Shown: piece after piece, positions 36,632 to 45,557 of the stretch
Layout of the letters: every line of letters starts with the position of its first letter
How positions within the stretch are numbered: position 1 is the stretch's first letter
Origin: Enteractinococcus fodinae
GTDB lineage: Bacteria; Actinomycetota; Actinomycetes; Actinomycetales; Micrococcaceae
Length of the DNA stretch: 64,000 nt
Direction of reading: 5' to 3'
Assembly: GCF_031458395.1 (NCBI RefSeq)
Contig: NZ_JAVDYJ010000001.1
Span: 1,116,001 to 1,180,000, forward strand
Made by a program: the position numbers and the translations under genes
The notes under the pieces: generated by a model
Databases searched by the model: none
What the model saw: the letters and a program-made list of their open reading frames with translations, nothing else
What the model was told of the DNA's origin: nothing

Positions 36632-37623
36632 CAGCATTGATTACTGCCGTCATTCTCATCGTTACCGTGGTGAGCACTGGACTGGCCGCTGGTAAGTTAG
36701 TGCGACGTGCTGCTCCGGCGTTGATGCACACACCCCGGCTGGCTGTGGCCACCCTGGTTGGCGTCCTGGCGGTATGGCTGGCGGGTTTCGCTGCTTTCGG
36801 CCCGATGCTTGCCTGGGCATTAGCTGCCCGCACTGGTTTCCTTCCAGGCAATACCGGTGAGGTCTGTCAGCGTTGCCTAGCTGCAGCGAATCCGTTGCCA
36901 GCTGACATGGCAATCAATGCAGCTATCCCGGCAGTCATATTGATCGCACTACCGGTAGTGCTATTGATCGTTATGGTTCTGGGTGGGTTGCGTTATAAGT
37001 ATCAGGGGCACCAACAACGGGCTGAACTGGAAAGTGCTTTGCGTTTGGGCGCATATCGAACCCGCTTAGCCGGACACTCGGTGACGGTTATTCCGCACGA
37101 TGATCCCACCGCGTTTGCGCTATCGAACCGGCGGTGGGGGATTGTGGTGTCTACGGCGCTGCTGCGCTTACTCAATACCGAGGAGCTGGGTGCGGTGGTT
37201 GCTCATGAGGCGGCACATGTGCGGCAACGACATCATCTCATCATCGGACTAGTACAGGGCGTGCTTGCGCCATTGCGCTGGGTTCCGTTGGTAGCAGCGA
37301 TTCGTGCTGCGGTCCCACATTATCTAGAAATGGCTGCGGACAACGCGGCCAGGGACGAGAACGGTACCGCAGTGATGGCAAGCGCACTGCTAAAAATCGG
37401 TGAGAAAGGTGGGCCCACCGTGGCCCAGCATGCCGGTGGCGCAGTGGTGTTGCATGCGGCAGGGACTGACCGAATTCGACATTTAGTTGCCCCGCCCGAT
37501 GCATCCCGCGGCATCGGGCCGATGGCAGCCATGATATTCACCACGATCATCGTATCGGTCAGTAGCATGCTGGTAGTGCTGCCTTATGGGCAAGCGCTGC
37601 TGGATGGTTGTTTAACACTCTGA
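36628..37623 (+). CDS. M56 family (BlaR1-like) membrane metallopeptidase
   Basis: Integral membrane protease of 331 aa. Catalytic HEAAH (193-197) on the cytosolic face with a later Glu/Asp in YLEMAADNAARDE; about four membrane segments. There is no penicillin-binding sensor domain as in BlaR1. A pair Cys80-Cys83 (EVCQRC) lies between the second and third segments, probably outside, where it could sense redox state or metal. The paired repressor is BlaI, encoded just upstream by overlap, and cleavage of it is the expected output. The signal is unknown. Confidence 0.9.
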   Translation: MTALITAVILIVTVVSTGLAAGKLVRRAAPALMHTPRLAVATLVGVLAVWLAGFAAFGPMLAWALAARTGFLPGNTGEVCQRCLAAANPLPADMAINAAIPAVILIALPVVLLIVMVLGGLRYKYQGHQQRAELESALRLGAYRTRLAGHSVTVIPHDDPTAFALSNRRWGIVVSTALLRLLNTEELGAVVAHEAAHVRQRHHLIIGLVQGVLAPLRWVPLVAAIRAAVPHYLEMAADNAARDENGTAVMASALLKIGEKGGPTVAQHAGGAVVLHAAGTDRIRHLVAPPDASRGIGPMAAMIFTTIIVSVSSMLVVLPYGQALLDGCLTL

Positions 37624-37656
37624 GCAGCATGACGGCATGATCCCGGGCCGCAGACC

Positions 37657-38973
37657 TCAACTCCAGAGTGGTGCGAGCGCTTCGTAAAGTTCGTATACCC
37701 CCACGGCGATGAAGACGCCTGCTGTGATGCTCAGGAAAACGTTTTGGAACCATCGATTGCGGTACTGGGGTGGCACATAGCGCTTCTGGTTGTTCAAAAA
37801 CAACAATGTGATGGCCAGAAACGGCATGAACAACGCGCCGAGGGTGCCATAGAGCAGAATCAAAAAGATCGGTTGGTCGAAGAATAACAGCGCCATGGTC
37901 GGGAACGTGACCATGAGGAGATAGAACCTGGCCGGTTTTGATTTTAGGGTTGGAGCTTTATCCTGATCCAGTTCGTCTGCGGGGCGTCGGAAATTGGCCC
38001 AAAAGTCCGCAAACATCAACGACACACCGTGCCAGACGCCCAACAGAGAAGAAAATGACGCGGCAAAGAATCCGATGAGGAACACGACTGACCAGGTTTG
38101 GCCATACCGGTCAGCTAGTACCGTTGAGACGTCGAGCAGTCCTTCATCACCTGCTGAGATAGCGATCCCGGCCGCGTAGAGGAGCTCAGCGCCCATAATC
38201 AGCGTGGCGAAGACAAAGACACCGGTGAGGATATAAGCGGTGGCGTTGTCGTAGCGCATCACGCGCAGCCACTTGGGTTTATTCCACCCTTTCTCACGCA
38301 GCCAGTATCCGTAGGCGGCTAACGTGATCGTGCCTCCCACACCCCCGGCCAGTGCCAGGACGTAGAACATCCCGTCTTCTTCAGTCGGAAGTTGAGGTAT
38401 CAGTCCGGCCAGGATGTCGGTCAGGTTCGGCAGGGCCAATGCTGCCGAGAGCACCACTGTCACAAACATGGTGCCGATCAAAACCATCATCAGCTTTTCG
38501 ATGAGCTGGTACCGGTCCAGCCACACCAGCACGAGACCCAGCAACCCGGCAGCGATCGCGAAGACTTTCAAATCAATCGAGGGGAACAGCGCCGCCAACG
38601 GCAGCGCTGTCGAACTCATCGCTGTGGCACCGTAGACGATGCCCCAAATGACGATGTAGGGACCGAAGTACCAGCTTGTCCAGGAGCCGAGCGTGCGCCA
38701 ACCCTGAAAGATCGTCTTGCCGGTGGATAAGTAGTAGCGGCCCACACCTTCGACGAGCAGGATTTTCATCAACACGCCCACGATGACGGCCCACACCAAC
38801 ATGTAGCCGTAGCGCGAACCGGCAGTGAGCGTGGCGACGAGATCAGCTGCGCCGACACCGGTGGCTGCCGCAACGATACCCGGGCCAATCTTGTTCCAGC
38901 GAGGTCGGACCTTGGGTTCTTGGAGCTCTGCTTCAGTGAAACCCACGACGGCGGAATCTTCTGTTTGGGCCAC
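37657..38973 (-). CDS. Nramp-family-like metal transporter with altered metal-site motifs
   Basis: Membrane protein of 438 aa with about eleven hydrophobic segments. The opening IGPGIVAAATGVGAADLVATLTAGSRYGYMLVW aligns with Nramp TM1, but the metal-binding DPGN is replaced by GVGAADLVA. The TM6 region reads TLAAYGYWLREKGW where canonical MntH has MPHN-like residues. It thus belongs to a divergent Nramp-related group and should not be called a Mn transporter without test. The GTG 38973 is preferred because a GGGGG-type site lies about 8 bases upstream; the longer frame from 39144 overlaps the neighbour. The spacer upstream has a CTAGG-N6-CCTAG repeat (39014-39029). Confidence 0.82.
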   Translation of the reverse strand: MAQTEDSAVVGFTEAELQEPKVRPRWNKIGPGIVAAATGVGAADLVATLTAGSRYGYMLVWAVIVGVLMKILLVEGVGRYYLSTGKTIFQGWRTLGSWTSWYFGPYIVIWGIVYGATAMSSTALPLAALFPSIDLKVFAIAAGLLGLVLVWLDRYQLIEKLMMVLIGTMFVTVVLSAALALPNLTDILAGLIPQLPTEEDGMFYVLALAGGVGGTITLAAYGYWLREKGWNKPKWLRVMRYDNATAYILTGVFVFATLIMGAELLYAAGIAISAGDEGLLDVSTVLADRYGQTWSVVFLIGFFAASFSSLLGVWHGVSLMFADFWANFRRPADELDQDKAPTLKSKPARFYLLMVTFPTMALLFFDQPIFLILLYGTLGALFMPFLAITLLFLNNQKRYVPPQYRNRWFQNVFLSITAGVFIAVGVYELYEALAPLWS

Positions 38974-39064
38974 GGTACCCACCCCCTGGAGTTGATTACA
39001 GAATAATCGAAATCTAGGGGCACTCCTAGGGGGAATATATGGGCAATGCGAGCGTTTGAAAACC

Positions 39065-40525
39065 CTACGATGGTCGACGAAAAACGCTGACCGAATCCAG
39101 TCGCTGAGTCTCCGGTGCCAGGTCAAATGCTTCGGTAGATGCAAGGCTCCAACCGCACGAGCTCAGGACCCGGGTATCTCTGGCCAGAGCCACAGGGTTC
39201 CCCGAAACATAGATGATCTTGTCGGGCCGCAGCTGGTCTATCGCTTTGAGTACAGTCTTGCCGATTCCCACCCGCGATGGATGCACCACGATGGTGTCGA
39301 CCGGTCGATTATTGAGCCCGCCTTCGGTCACGTCCGCCTCAGGAATGAGCAGCCAGCTTGTCAGGATGCGATTGACTTTGTCATTGAGCACGGTCACCTG
39401 GGGGAGATCCTGCAGGTTGTGGCGTGCTGTGTCACTGGCAACAGGGGAGGCATCCACGCTTAAAACCGCACCGGTTGGGCCGGTTGCTTCTGCAAGATAC
39501 CGGGAGTATAGACCCGCCCCGGCGTACAGGTCGGCTATGACTTGACCCGGTTGGACATCGGCCGCCCGCATGACCGCGTCGACGAGGGTAGCGGGACCAT
39601 CCCGGTGAGCATGCCAGTACCCGGCACCGGATACCTGGAAGGTTCTGGTACCCCACTGTGGACAAGCGACGTGTTCTTCCAGCACGTTTTGGCCTTGCAA
39701 CACGTTGATTTCTGGGCGTTGGTCGAGTCTGCTTGGTGTTACCACCATTGCTGAGACGTGTTGTGGCAACGTGGCCACCTGCTGGCGCCAAGACCCCACG
39801 TGGGCCTGAAAGATTTCGTCAGACTCAGCGATTGGCGGTGCAGGATAAATGCTGATCAGCGCTTGACGACCGTTGACGGGGGTGGCAACTTCGACCCGGG
39901 CCGCGCCGGAAAAATCAAGCCCCCACAGCTGTAACTTATCGAGCTGGGGGACCGCCAGCGGAATATTGCGGATGGCTACGGGGGTCGTGCTGTTGTTTAC
40001 CGGCACTGCTAATCGCCCGTCGGAGACCAGAAAACCATTGCGGGTGCGCCATTGCAGTCCAGCGGGTTCATCAGCTTCGATTCCTGTCACACTGATCTCA
40101 GCGTCATCAAAGCTTTGCTCGCCGATCCTGGTCATAGCGGAGCGAAACGCCAGGGCTTTCAAACGTCGCTGATGCTCCAGCACCACGTGGCCCAGTGAGG
40201 CTTCACCGATGGGACGGCGCCCGGCCGCATGAGCGCGCAGCGCGTCGGCCAGTTTCCACTGGTGAGTGCGACGGAACTCAGAGGGGGTCAGCACCTTGAT
40301 GGTGTCGGCCCACCAGTATCGACCAGCAGGACCCGGTTGGATAAGTTGAACTACCACCGTCTCGCCCGGTACGGCATGCCGAACGAAAATTACATACCCT
40401 TCATGACGTGCAATGCAATGACCGCCGGGTGCCATCGGCCCCACCTCAAGCGTCAGCTGTTTTGGAGGCTGATCAGAAGAGATCTCCAGGTCTTGATAGG
40501 CGGTAGCGTCCATAGCTTTAGTCAT
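39065..40525 (-). CDS. TrmA/RlmD-like RNA methyltransferase paralogue lacking catalytic Cys
   Basis: Protein of 486 aa with a TRAM-like N-terminal part (PGGHCIARHEGYVIFVRHAVPGE) and a Rossmann-type SAM domain (IADLYAGAGLYSRYLAEA). In active 5-methyluridine methyltransferases the late motif is DPPRxG then YVSCNPxTLARD, with Cys as nucleophile. Here they read VHPSRVGIG and YVSGNPVALARD, with Gly442 in the Cys position. The Fe-S cysteines expected before the central domain are also absent. It probably does not methylate uridine and may bind RNA without catalysis or act with another chemistry. The frame is intact over its full length, so it is not simply a pseudogene. Confidence 0.83.
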   Translation of the reverse strand: MTKAMDATAYQDLEISSDQPPKQLTLEVGPMAPGGHCIARHEGYVIFVRHAVPGETVVVQLIQPGPAGRYWWADTIKVLTPSEFRRTHQWKLADALRAHAAGRRPIGEASLGHVVLEHQRRLKALAFRSAMTRIGEQSFDDAEISVTGIEADEPAGLQWRTRNGFLVSDGRLAVPVNNSTTPVAIRNIPLAVPQLDKLQLWGLDFSGAARVEVATPVNGRQALISIYPAPPIAESDEIFQAHVGSWRQQVATLPQHVSAMVVTPSRLDQRPEINVLQGQNVLEEHVACPQWGTRTFQVSGAGYWHAHRDGPATLVDAVMRAADVQPGQVIADLYAGAGLYSRYLAEATGPTGAVLSVDASPVASDTARHNLQDLPQVTVLNDKVNRILTSWLLIPEADVTEGGLNNRPVDTIVVHPSRVGIGKTVLKAIDQLRPDKIIYVSGNPVALARDTRVLSSCGWSLASTEAFDLAPETQRLDSVSVFRRPS

Positions 40526-40862
40526 CGGGTACCCTCTCGTACAAGCTCCATCGCCGACGAACCGTCAGCGCAAAAATTGAAGCTATCACCAGAAGGGTGG
40601 AAGTGCTGCACGAGGGGTGCATGAATGGACTCCACGATTCCATCCGGAAATAGCGTCGAGAAAGCCCACTGCTGAACTAGGCATACTCTACATGAAAACC
40701 ACGGACACACGAAATTTATTAACGGAAGAAGCCTGATTCTGGGCTCGCGGGGACGTTGGTCCGAGGCGACGCGGCGGCGATTTCGATTGTCGCGTAGCCT
40801 GGAGACAGATCTGTTAACCGGCTTGGTGACGGGTTATTGTTGTCTCCGGAAGGAGCCCCGTC
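40526..40862 (+). promoter_or_regulatory. 337-bp spacer with SigB-like promoter before the GAF-ANTAR gene
   Basis: No gene seen. GTTA (40813) and GGGTTA (40831), 14 bp apart, resemble the GTTT-N14-GGGTAT promoters of SigB/SigF-type sigma factors. The promoter is framed by an inverted pair GGAGACA (40801) and TGTCTCC (40841). AAGGAG precedes the ATG. Confidence 0.4.
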
Positions 40863-41594
40863 ATGGATACCACTTCGACACGTATATCTGCAGCGGAACA
40901 GCTGCATGAACTCTTAGCAACGGATCAGGAGATCGTCGATTTTCTCGACGACCTCGCCGCGGTAGCAGCCCAGGAAATGTCAATTGAGTTTCCCGTGTTA
41001 TGCGGGGTTATCTTGGGCCGAGAGAAGCGCGGCAGTGTAGCTGGCAGCAGCAGCGAAGAAGCTAAGAAACTCGATGAAATTCAGGCTGGCTTCGATAACG
41101 GCCCCTGTTTAGAAGCTCAACGAACCCACAGCGTCATGCGGGTTGGCGACATCGACTACGAGACCCGGTGGCCCGAGTACATGACGGTTCTTCGTGAACA
41201 AGGCCTGCGCAGTGTCCTAGCCGTGCCACTCGAGTTAGACAGCACAGCAAAAGCCGCTATGAATTTCTATTCCACCGTTACCGACGCGTTCAATGACAGA
41301 GAGATTGAACTGGCCCAGCGGTTTGCCGACTTGGTCTCGAAAGCCATGCGAGTAGCCTTGCGGATTGCCAAACATAGTGAAGCGGCAGAAGATCGCCGCA
41401 AAGCCATGGAATCTCGCACTGCGATTGACATGGCTGTTGGGATCATCATGGCCCAAAATCGATGCAGCCAAGAAGAAGCGTTCGAGCTGTTGACCCGCGT
41501 GTCATCAAACCGGAATATCAAACTGCGAAAACTCGCCGAAGATCTGATCGCATCAATCGGTCAGGATGCTCCGACGACGGCATTTGATGAGTAA
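40863..41594 (+). CDS. GAF and ANTAR domain-containing regulatory protein
   Basis: Protein of 243 aa. A GAF domain (about residues 35-160) senses a small ligand or redox state and includes the NGPCLEAQRTHSV segment and RSVLAVPLEL. A C-terminal ANTAR domain (about 177-230) carries TAIDMAVGIIMAQNRCSQEEAFELLTRVS, which binds tandem RNA hairpins and prevents termination. The pair is widespread in actinobacteria, where it regulates targets by antitermination. No obvious ANTAR target hairpin pair was found nearby. The upstream SigB-like promoter suggests stress control. Confidence 0.92.
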   Translation: MDTTSTRISAAEQLHELLATDQEIVDFLDDLAAVAAQEMSIEFPVLCGVILGREKRGSVAGSSSEEAKKLDEIQAGFDNGPCLEAQRTHSVMRVGDIDYETRWPEYMTVLREQGLRSVLAVPLELDSTAKAAMNFYSTVTDAFNDREIELAQRFADLVSKAMRVALRIAKHSEAAEDRRKAMESRTAIDMAVGIIMAQNRCSQEEAFELLTRVSSNRNIKLRKLAEDLIASIGQDAPTTAFDE

Positions 41595-41680
41595 CGGTCC
41601 TCGATCTTCCTCTTCACTATTTGAGTTAAACCACAGCGTCGCAGGCCTAGTTGGTCTGCGACGCTGTATCGGTTAGTGCG

Positions 41681-44600
41681 TTATATGGTGGTGGTTGATT
41701 CGTTGCCGAGCGTTGATGTCCGACGGCGGTGCAAAATGACCAACATCGTACCGACTAGCACCATCAGCGCTGCCGCCACGCCGATGAGCCCGGATGCGCT
41801 GGCTCCGGTGGTGGCTAGTTCGCTTCGAACGTCACCCGTGGTGGATGTCGCATCGGGTGCTGGCGGCACTGTCATCTCACTGTCGGCAGCTGGTGTCAGC
41901 ACGGTGAGCGAAACCTCGCCCCAGTTGCCGCTGGTCAGCCCGGTCACACCGAGAGTGTACTCGCCAGGTTCGATATCGTCTGGGATGGTTACCGTAGCGG
42001 AGAAGGTTCCGTCACCGTCAGCATCGACAGTAGCCAGCGTGGGATTGAGGGTAATCTCGACCTCCTCGCCGGCTTCGAAACCGTCGGCTGTGATGGTGAC
42101 TTCACCGCCCGGCAGCACCTGCGCTGGCTCGACCTCGAGCGTGCCAACGACTTCGCCTTCATCCGCGGTGTCTTGATCGGCCGGTGGGGTAGTGGCGTCG
42201 TTCGGCTGCGTTGGAGTTTCGGTTGGAGTTTCCGTCGGTTCAGAAGTTGTGCCCGGCTGGTCTGTAGGCTCCTGCGAAGGGCTTTCGGTCGGTTCTTCAG
42301 TTGGTGTGGTCGGCTCGACCGACGGTGTTTCTGTTGGATCCTGGGATGGAGTTTCAGAAGGTTCCGGCTCTGCAGGTTGCAACGGGAAGGTCGGCTTTGG
42401 CTGTTCAACAACTTGGGCAAAACGAGCATTCCAACCTTGTAAATGATCGGGGTAGTCAGTGATGATGCCATCAACACCAAGGTCCGTTAGTTGCTCCCAC
42501 TGGTTCGCACTGTTGACGGTGTACACGAAGGTGTAGAGGCCAGCCTCGTGCATCCGGTCGACCCAGCCAGGATTGTCGAGGACTTGCCCCACGCTTGGGT
42601 TCCAACCGATGGCTTCACGTTCTGCCGCGAGCTCCTCCGAATCGTCCCGCGGGGCGCCCAGGATCATGCGAGGAACTTCTGGCATTTCCTGGTGCAAGCT
42701 GGATACGGTATCCAGGTTGAAGCTCTGGGCTACGATTTGATCTTCCACACCGTATTCTTCGATGATGTCACGGGTGAGCTGGACCTTTTCGGGCGACCAA
42801 TGGCTCTTGTACTCCAGCAGCATGTGCGCGCTGGTATCCGCCATATACGCTACGACGTCTTCCAGGGTGGGCACGCCAACACCGGTGAAACCGTGTCCGT
42901 GGGCGAACCACGATCCGGCATCGAGTTGGCTGAGCTGGTCGTAGGTCATCTCCCGGACGGATCCGGTTCCGTCAGTCGTGCGCTCCACGGTACCGTCGTG
43001 GATCGCGACCACTTTGTCGTCAGCGGTGTATTCAATGTCGATTTCGAAGTATTCCGCACCGGTCAGCACCGATGAAGAGATGGCCGGCATGGTGTTTTCT
43101 GGCGCGACAGCCGAGTTGCCTCGGTGTCCGACGATCGCGGCGATTTCGCCACTGTCTGGGTCTCCGGCCTCGTAGCGCTGGTTCCACCCGTTGAGCTGAC
43201 CGGGATGATCAGTGATGATCCCATCCACGCCCAGTGCGGTGAGTTGTTCCCAATGCTCAGGGTCGTTGATCGTATATACGAAAGTAGCCAGGTCGGCTGC
43301 ATGAGCTTCTTGCACCCAGTCCGGGTTGTCAGCCACGTAGTTTCCACTGGGGTTCCAACCGATGGCATCAACGTTGTCGGCAACCTCTTCAAAATCCTCG
43401 CCAGGAGCACCAAGAATCATGCGTGGAACTTCAGGCAGCTCTTCCTGGAGACTTTCGACGGTGCCCAGATCGAAACTTTGCGCGATGATCTGGTCGGCGA
43501 CGTCGTATTCCTCGACAAGCTCGGCGGTGAGATCAACCTGCTCCGGGGTCCAATCGTCCTTATATTCCAGTAAGACATGGGCGCCGGTATCGGCCATGTA
43601 GTCAAAGACTTCTTCAAGCTTGGGGACGTCAGCGTGGGAGTAGCTCGGGTCCAGCCAGGAGCCAGCGTCGAGTTCACTGATCTCGTCGTAGGTCATCTCC
43701 CGAACCGCACCGGTTCCGTCAGTGGTGCGATCCACGGTGCTGTCGTGAATGGCGACGACTTCATCGTCTGCGGTGTAATTGATATCGATTTCGAAGAAAT
43801 CGGCGCCACCTTCGACTGCGGAGGTCACAGCAGCCATGGTGTTTTCGGGCGCGACCTTTGAGTCCCCGCGGTGAGCGATGATTGCTGCGGTCTCGCCTGG
43901 GGCACGCAGGTTTACGACTGGGAACGGCTCAATTTCCGTGACGGTCACGTTATCTACAGCGATGGTGGCATTGTTGACCACCAAGCCCAGTACGCCATCT
44001 GAGGTACGTCGCAGCTGGGTGGTTTCCATGACTAACTCGTCGTCAAAGTACCAGGCGCCCCGATTGCCGCTGACTTCTACTGCGATCGTCACATCTTGAC
44101 CGATACCGGCATCGCGGGGCCCAGGCACTGCGTCGGTAACGTTCCAGGTGCCGTTGACGCGCTGGGCAAATTCGACGCCATTATTTGCTGTGGAAGCAAC
44201 GCGCAGGGCAGCCTGTTGCCAGTTCTCCGACAGATCCGGGGGCATATCGAGTCCCAGTGCCATCCAGCGTGCCGTATTGACGGCGTCATCGAACCGTAAG
44301 GTGGCCTCGAAGCGGTAGTGATCATGATGCTCACCGAAGACAATGCGTGCCTGTTGGCCACCTTGGGAGGTGCCAAGTAGCCGACCATCTTCGACACGCC
44401 ATTCACCGACGAGACTATCCCAGCCGTCTGGTAACCCATCGCCTGAGAAGACTTCATGGAGTATGACATTTTCGGGCTGTGACTCCGCTGATGGCGACTG
44501 CGTCTCAGCGGGATTAATCTCGGGAGCTTCTTCTGCGGTGGTCGCGGGCTCAGTGGCCTCTGGCGCGTTGGATTCGCTCGTCGGCGTGGGCTCGGGTGTA

Positions 44601-44830
44601 TCGGTTGCTGACCTCTCGTCCGCTTCGTCGGGTGCTGAGCTGATGTCGTGGTCAGTCGGTTCTTCAGCCTGGGGCGTGGCCGTTTCGGCCGGTGCGGGAC
44701 TTTGGATGTTCTGGGTCGGTTCGACCTCTGACAGTGGCTGCGCATTGGCGGGCGTGATCACGCCGGCCAACATGACGGCGGATACGGCTGCTGCGATCGA
44801 CAACCTGCCACCGTTGCTGGTGTTAGACAC
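41681..44830 (-). CDS. Large cell-wall-anchored protein with two GDPD domains
   Basis: Protein of 1049 aa. Order: signal peptide ending near PANAQP; Pro/Thr/Glu-rich linker; a concanavalin-like domain (LGTSQGGQQARIVFG to YFDDELVMETTQL). Then come GDPD domain 1 (IAHRGDSKVAPENT, FFEIDINYTADDEVVAIHDSTVDRTTDGTG) and GDPD domain 2 (VGHRGNSAVAPENT, YFEIDIEYTADDKVVAIHDGTVERTTDGTG). A second Pro/Thr linker, an Ig-like module and an LATTG sorting signal with a membrane segment and RRR tail complete it. Both GDPDs keep the catalytic HRG, EID and HD residues and should cleave glycerophosphodiesters or wall teichoic-acid-like polymers. The GTG 44830 is chosen for GAGGA upstream and the start of the signal peptide. 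LAxTG is the class E sortase motif. Confidence 0.87.
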   Translation of the reverse strand: MSNTSNGGRLSIAAAVSAVMLAGVITPANAQPLSEVEPTQNIQSPAPAETATPQAEEPTDHDISSAPDEADERSATDTPEPTPTSESNAPEATEPATTAEEAPEINPAETQSPSAESQPENVILHEVFSGDGLPDGWDSLVGEWRVEDGRLLGTSQGGQQARIVFGEHHDHYRFEATLRFDDAVNTARWMALGLDMPPDLSENWQQAALRVASTANNGVEFAQRVNGTWNVTDAVPGPRDAGIGQDVTIAVEVSGNRGAWYFDDELVMETTQLRRTSDGVLGLVVNNATIAVDNVTVTEIEPFPVVNLRAPGETAAIIAHRGDSKVAPENTMAAVTSAVEGGADFFEIDINYTADDEVVAIHDSTVDRTTDGTGAVREMTYDEISELDAGSWLDPSYSHADVPKLEEVFDYMADTGAHVLLEYKDDWTPEQVDLTAELVEEYDVADQIIAQSFDLGTVESLQEELPEVPRMILGAPGEDFEEVADNVDAIGWNPSGNYVADNPDWVQEAHAADLATFVYTINDPEHWEQLTALGVDGIITDHPGQLNGWNQRYEAGDPDSGEIAAIVGHRGNSAVAPENTMPAISSSVLTGAEYFEIDIEYTADDKVVAIHDGTVERTTDGTGSVREMTYDQLSQLDAGSWFAHGHGFTGVGVPTLEDVVAYMADTSAHMLLEYKSHWSPEKVQLTRDIIEEYGVEDQIVAQSFNLDTVSSLHQEMPEVPRMILGAPRDDSEELAAEREAIGWNPSVGQVLDNPGWVDRMHEAGLYTFVYTVNSANQWEQLTDLGVDGIITDYPDHLQGWNARFAQVVEQPKPTFPLQPAEPEPSETPSQDPTETPSVEPTTPTEEPTESPSQEPTDQPGTTSEPTETPTETPTQPNDATTPPADQDTADEGEVVGTLEVEPAQVLPGGEVTITADGFEAGEEVEITLNPTLATVDADGDGTFSATVTIPDDIEPGEYTLGVTGLTSGNWGEVSLTVLTPAADSEMTVPPAPDATSTTGDVRSELATTGASASGLIGVAAALMVLVGTMLVILHRRRTSTLGNESTTTI

Positions 44831-45098
44831 GTAGTCATCCTCTCGTAGTGCTCCTGGTGAGAACGGCGCGATGCGGCGCGCCAACAGATCATCCGAGCAG
44901 TGCGAGTTGAACAATCGCGGAACGGCTGATGTTCGGCGATAAAAGTTTTGGCTATTTGTGACCGATATCTCTGCAGGTCACGGCCTTTATCCGGTCGCTG
45001 TTGTGTCATAGACATCGTCGGGGGCCTGTCCCTACGCTGGAGATAGCGCCCGCTTTTAATGGGCACGTTCCGAGGACCCAACGGAAAGGAACCTTGAC

Positions 45099-45491
45099 AT
45101 GACAGATCATGGACCAGACCCTTATGTGGTCAACATTGAAGAAGCTACGCTAGCCAACGACAAGTACCGTTCGACCCTGTGGACGGGCACCAACATCCAG
45201 TTGACGGTAATGTCGATTCCAGTGGGTGATGACATCGGTTTGGAAGTCCATCCTGACCATGATCAGTTCCTACGGCTGGAACAGGGCAAAGGCCGGGTGC
45301 AGATGGGACCGGCAGAAGACCGGTTGGATTACGACAAGGAAGTCGAAGACGACTGGGTCATTTTCGTTCCGGCAGGCAAGTGGCACAACGTCACCAATAT
45401 TGGTGACGAACCCATGAAGGTTTATGCCATTTACGGGCCCGCCCACCATGAGCATGGCACCGTCCATGAGACAAAGCAGGAAGCCGAGTAG
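45099..45491 (+). CDS. Cupin-domain protein
   Basis: Protein of 130 aa with the two cupin motifs: EVHPDHDQFLRLEQGKGRVQ (metal site 1) and DWVIFVPAGKWHNVTN (motif 2). Likely a small metal-binding beta-barrel; function unknown. GGAAAGGAACC lies upstream of the ATG. It ends before a strong bidirectional hairpin. Confidence 0.85.
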   Translation: MTDHGPDPYVVNIEEATLANDKYRSTLWTGTNIQLTVMSIPVGDDIGLEVHPDHDQFLRLEQGKGRVQMGPAEDRLDYDKEVEDDWVIFVPAGKWHNVTNIGDEPMKVYAIYGPAHHEHGTVHETKQEAE

Positions 45492-45499
45492 AGCTTTTC

Positions 45500-45549
45500 C
45501 ACAGCAAACGGGGCCGAAACGATATGTCGTTTCGGCCCCGTTTGCTGTG
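45500..45549. terminator. Bidirectional terminator with 23-bp perfect stem
   Basis: Stem of 23 perfect pairs closed by a TATG loop, one of the longest exact hairpins in the window. It separates the convergent cupin and MFS genes and ends both transcripts. Confidence 0.8.
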
Positions 45550-45557
45550 TGGCGCAA

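Noticed and set aside
35694-37623. BlaI-M56 pair read as a beta-lactam resistance locus
   Set aside because: There is no beta-lactamase or penicillin-binding sensor domain in the window next to it; the neighbours are thiol proteins.
42490-43860. Long repeated block inside the GDPD gene that resembles a tandem repeat element
   Set aside because: It is the two duplicated GDPD domains in one frame; the similarity is protein-level and there is no repeat-spacer pattern of a CRISPR array.
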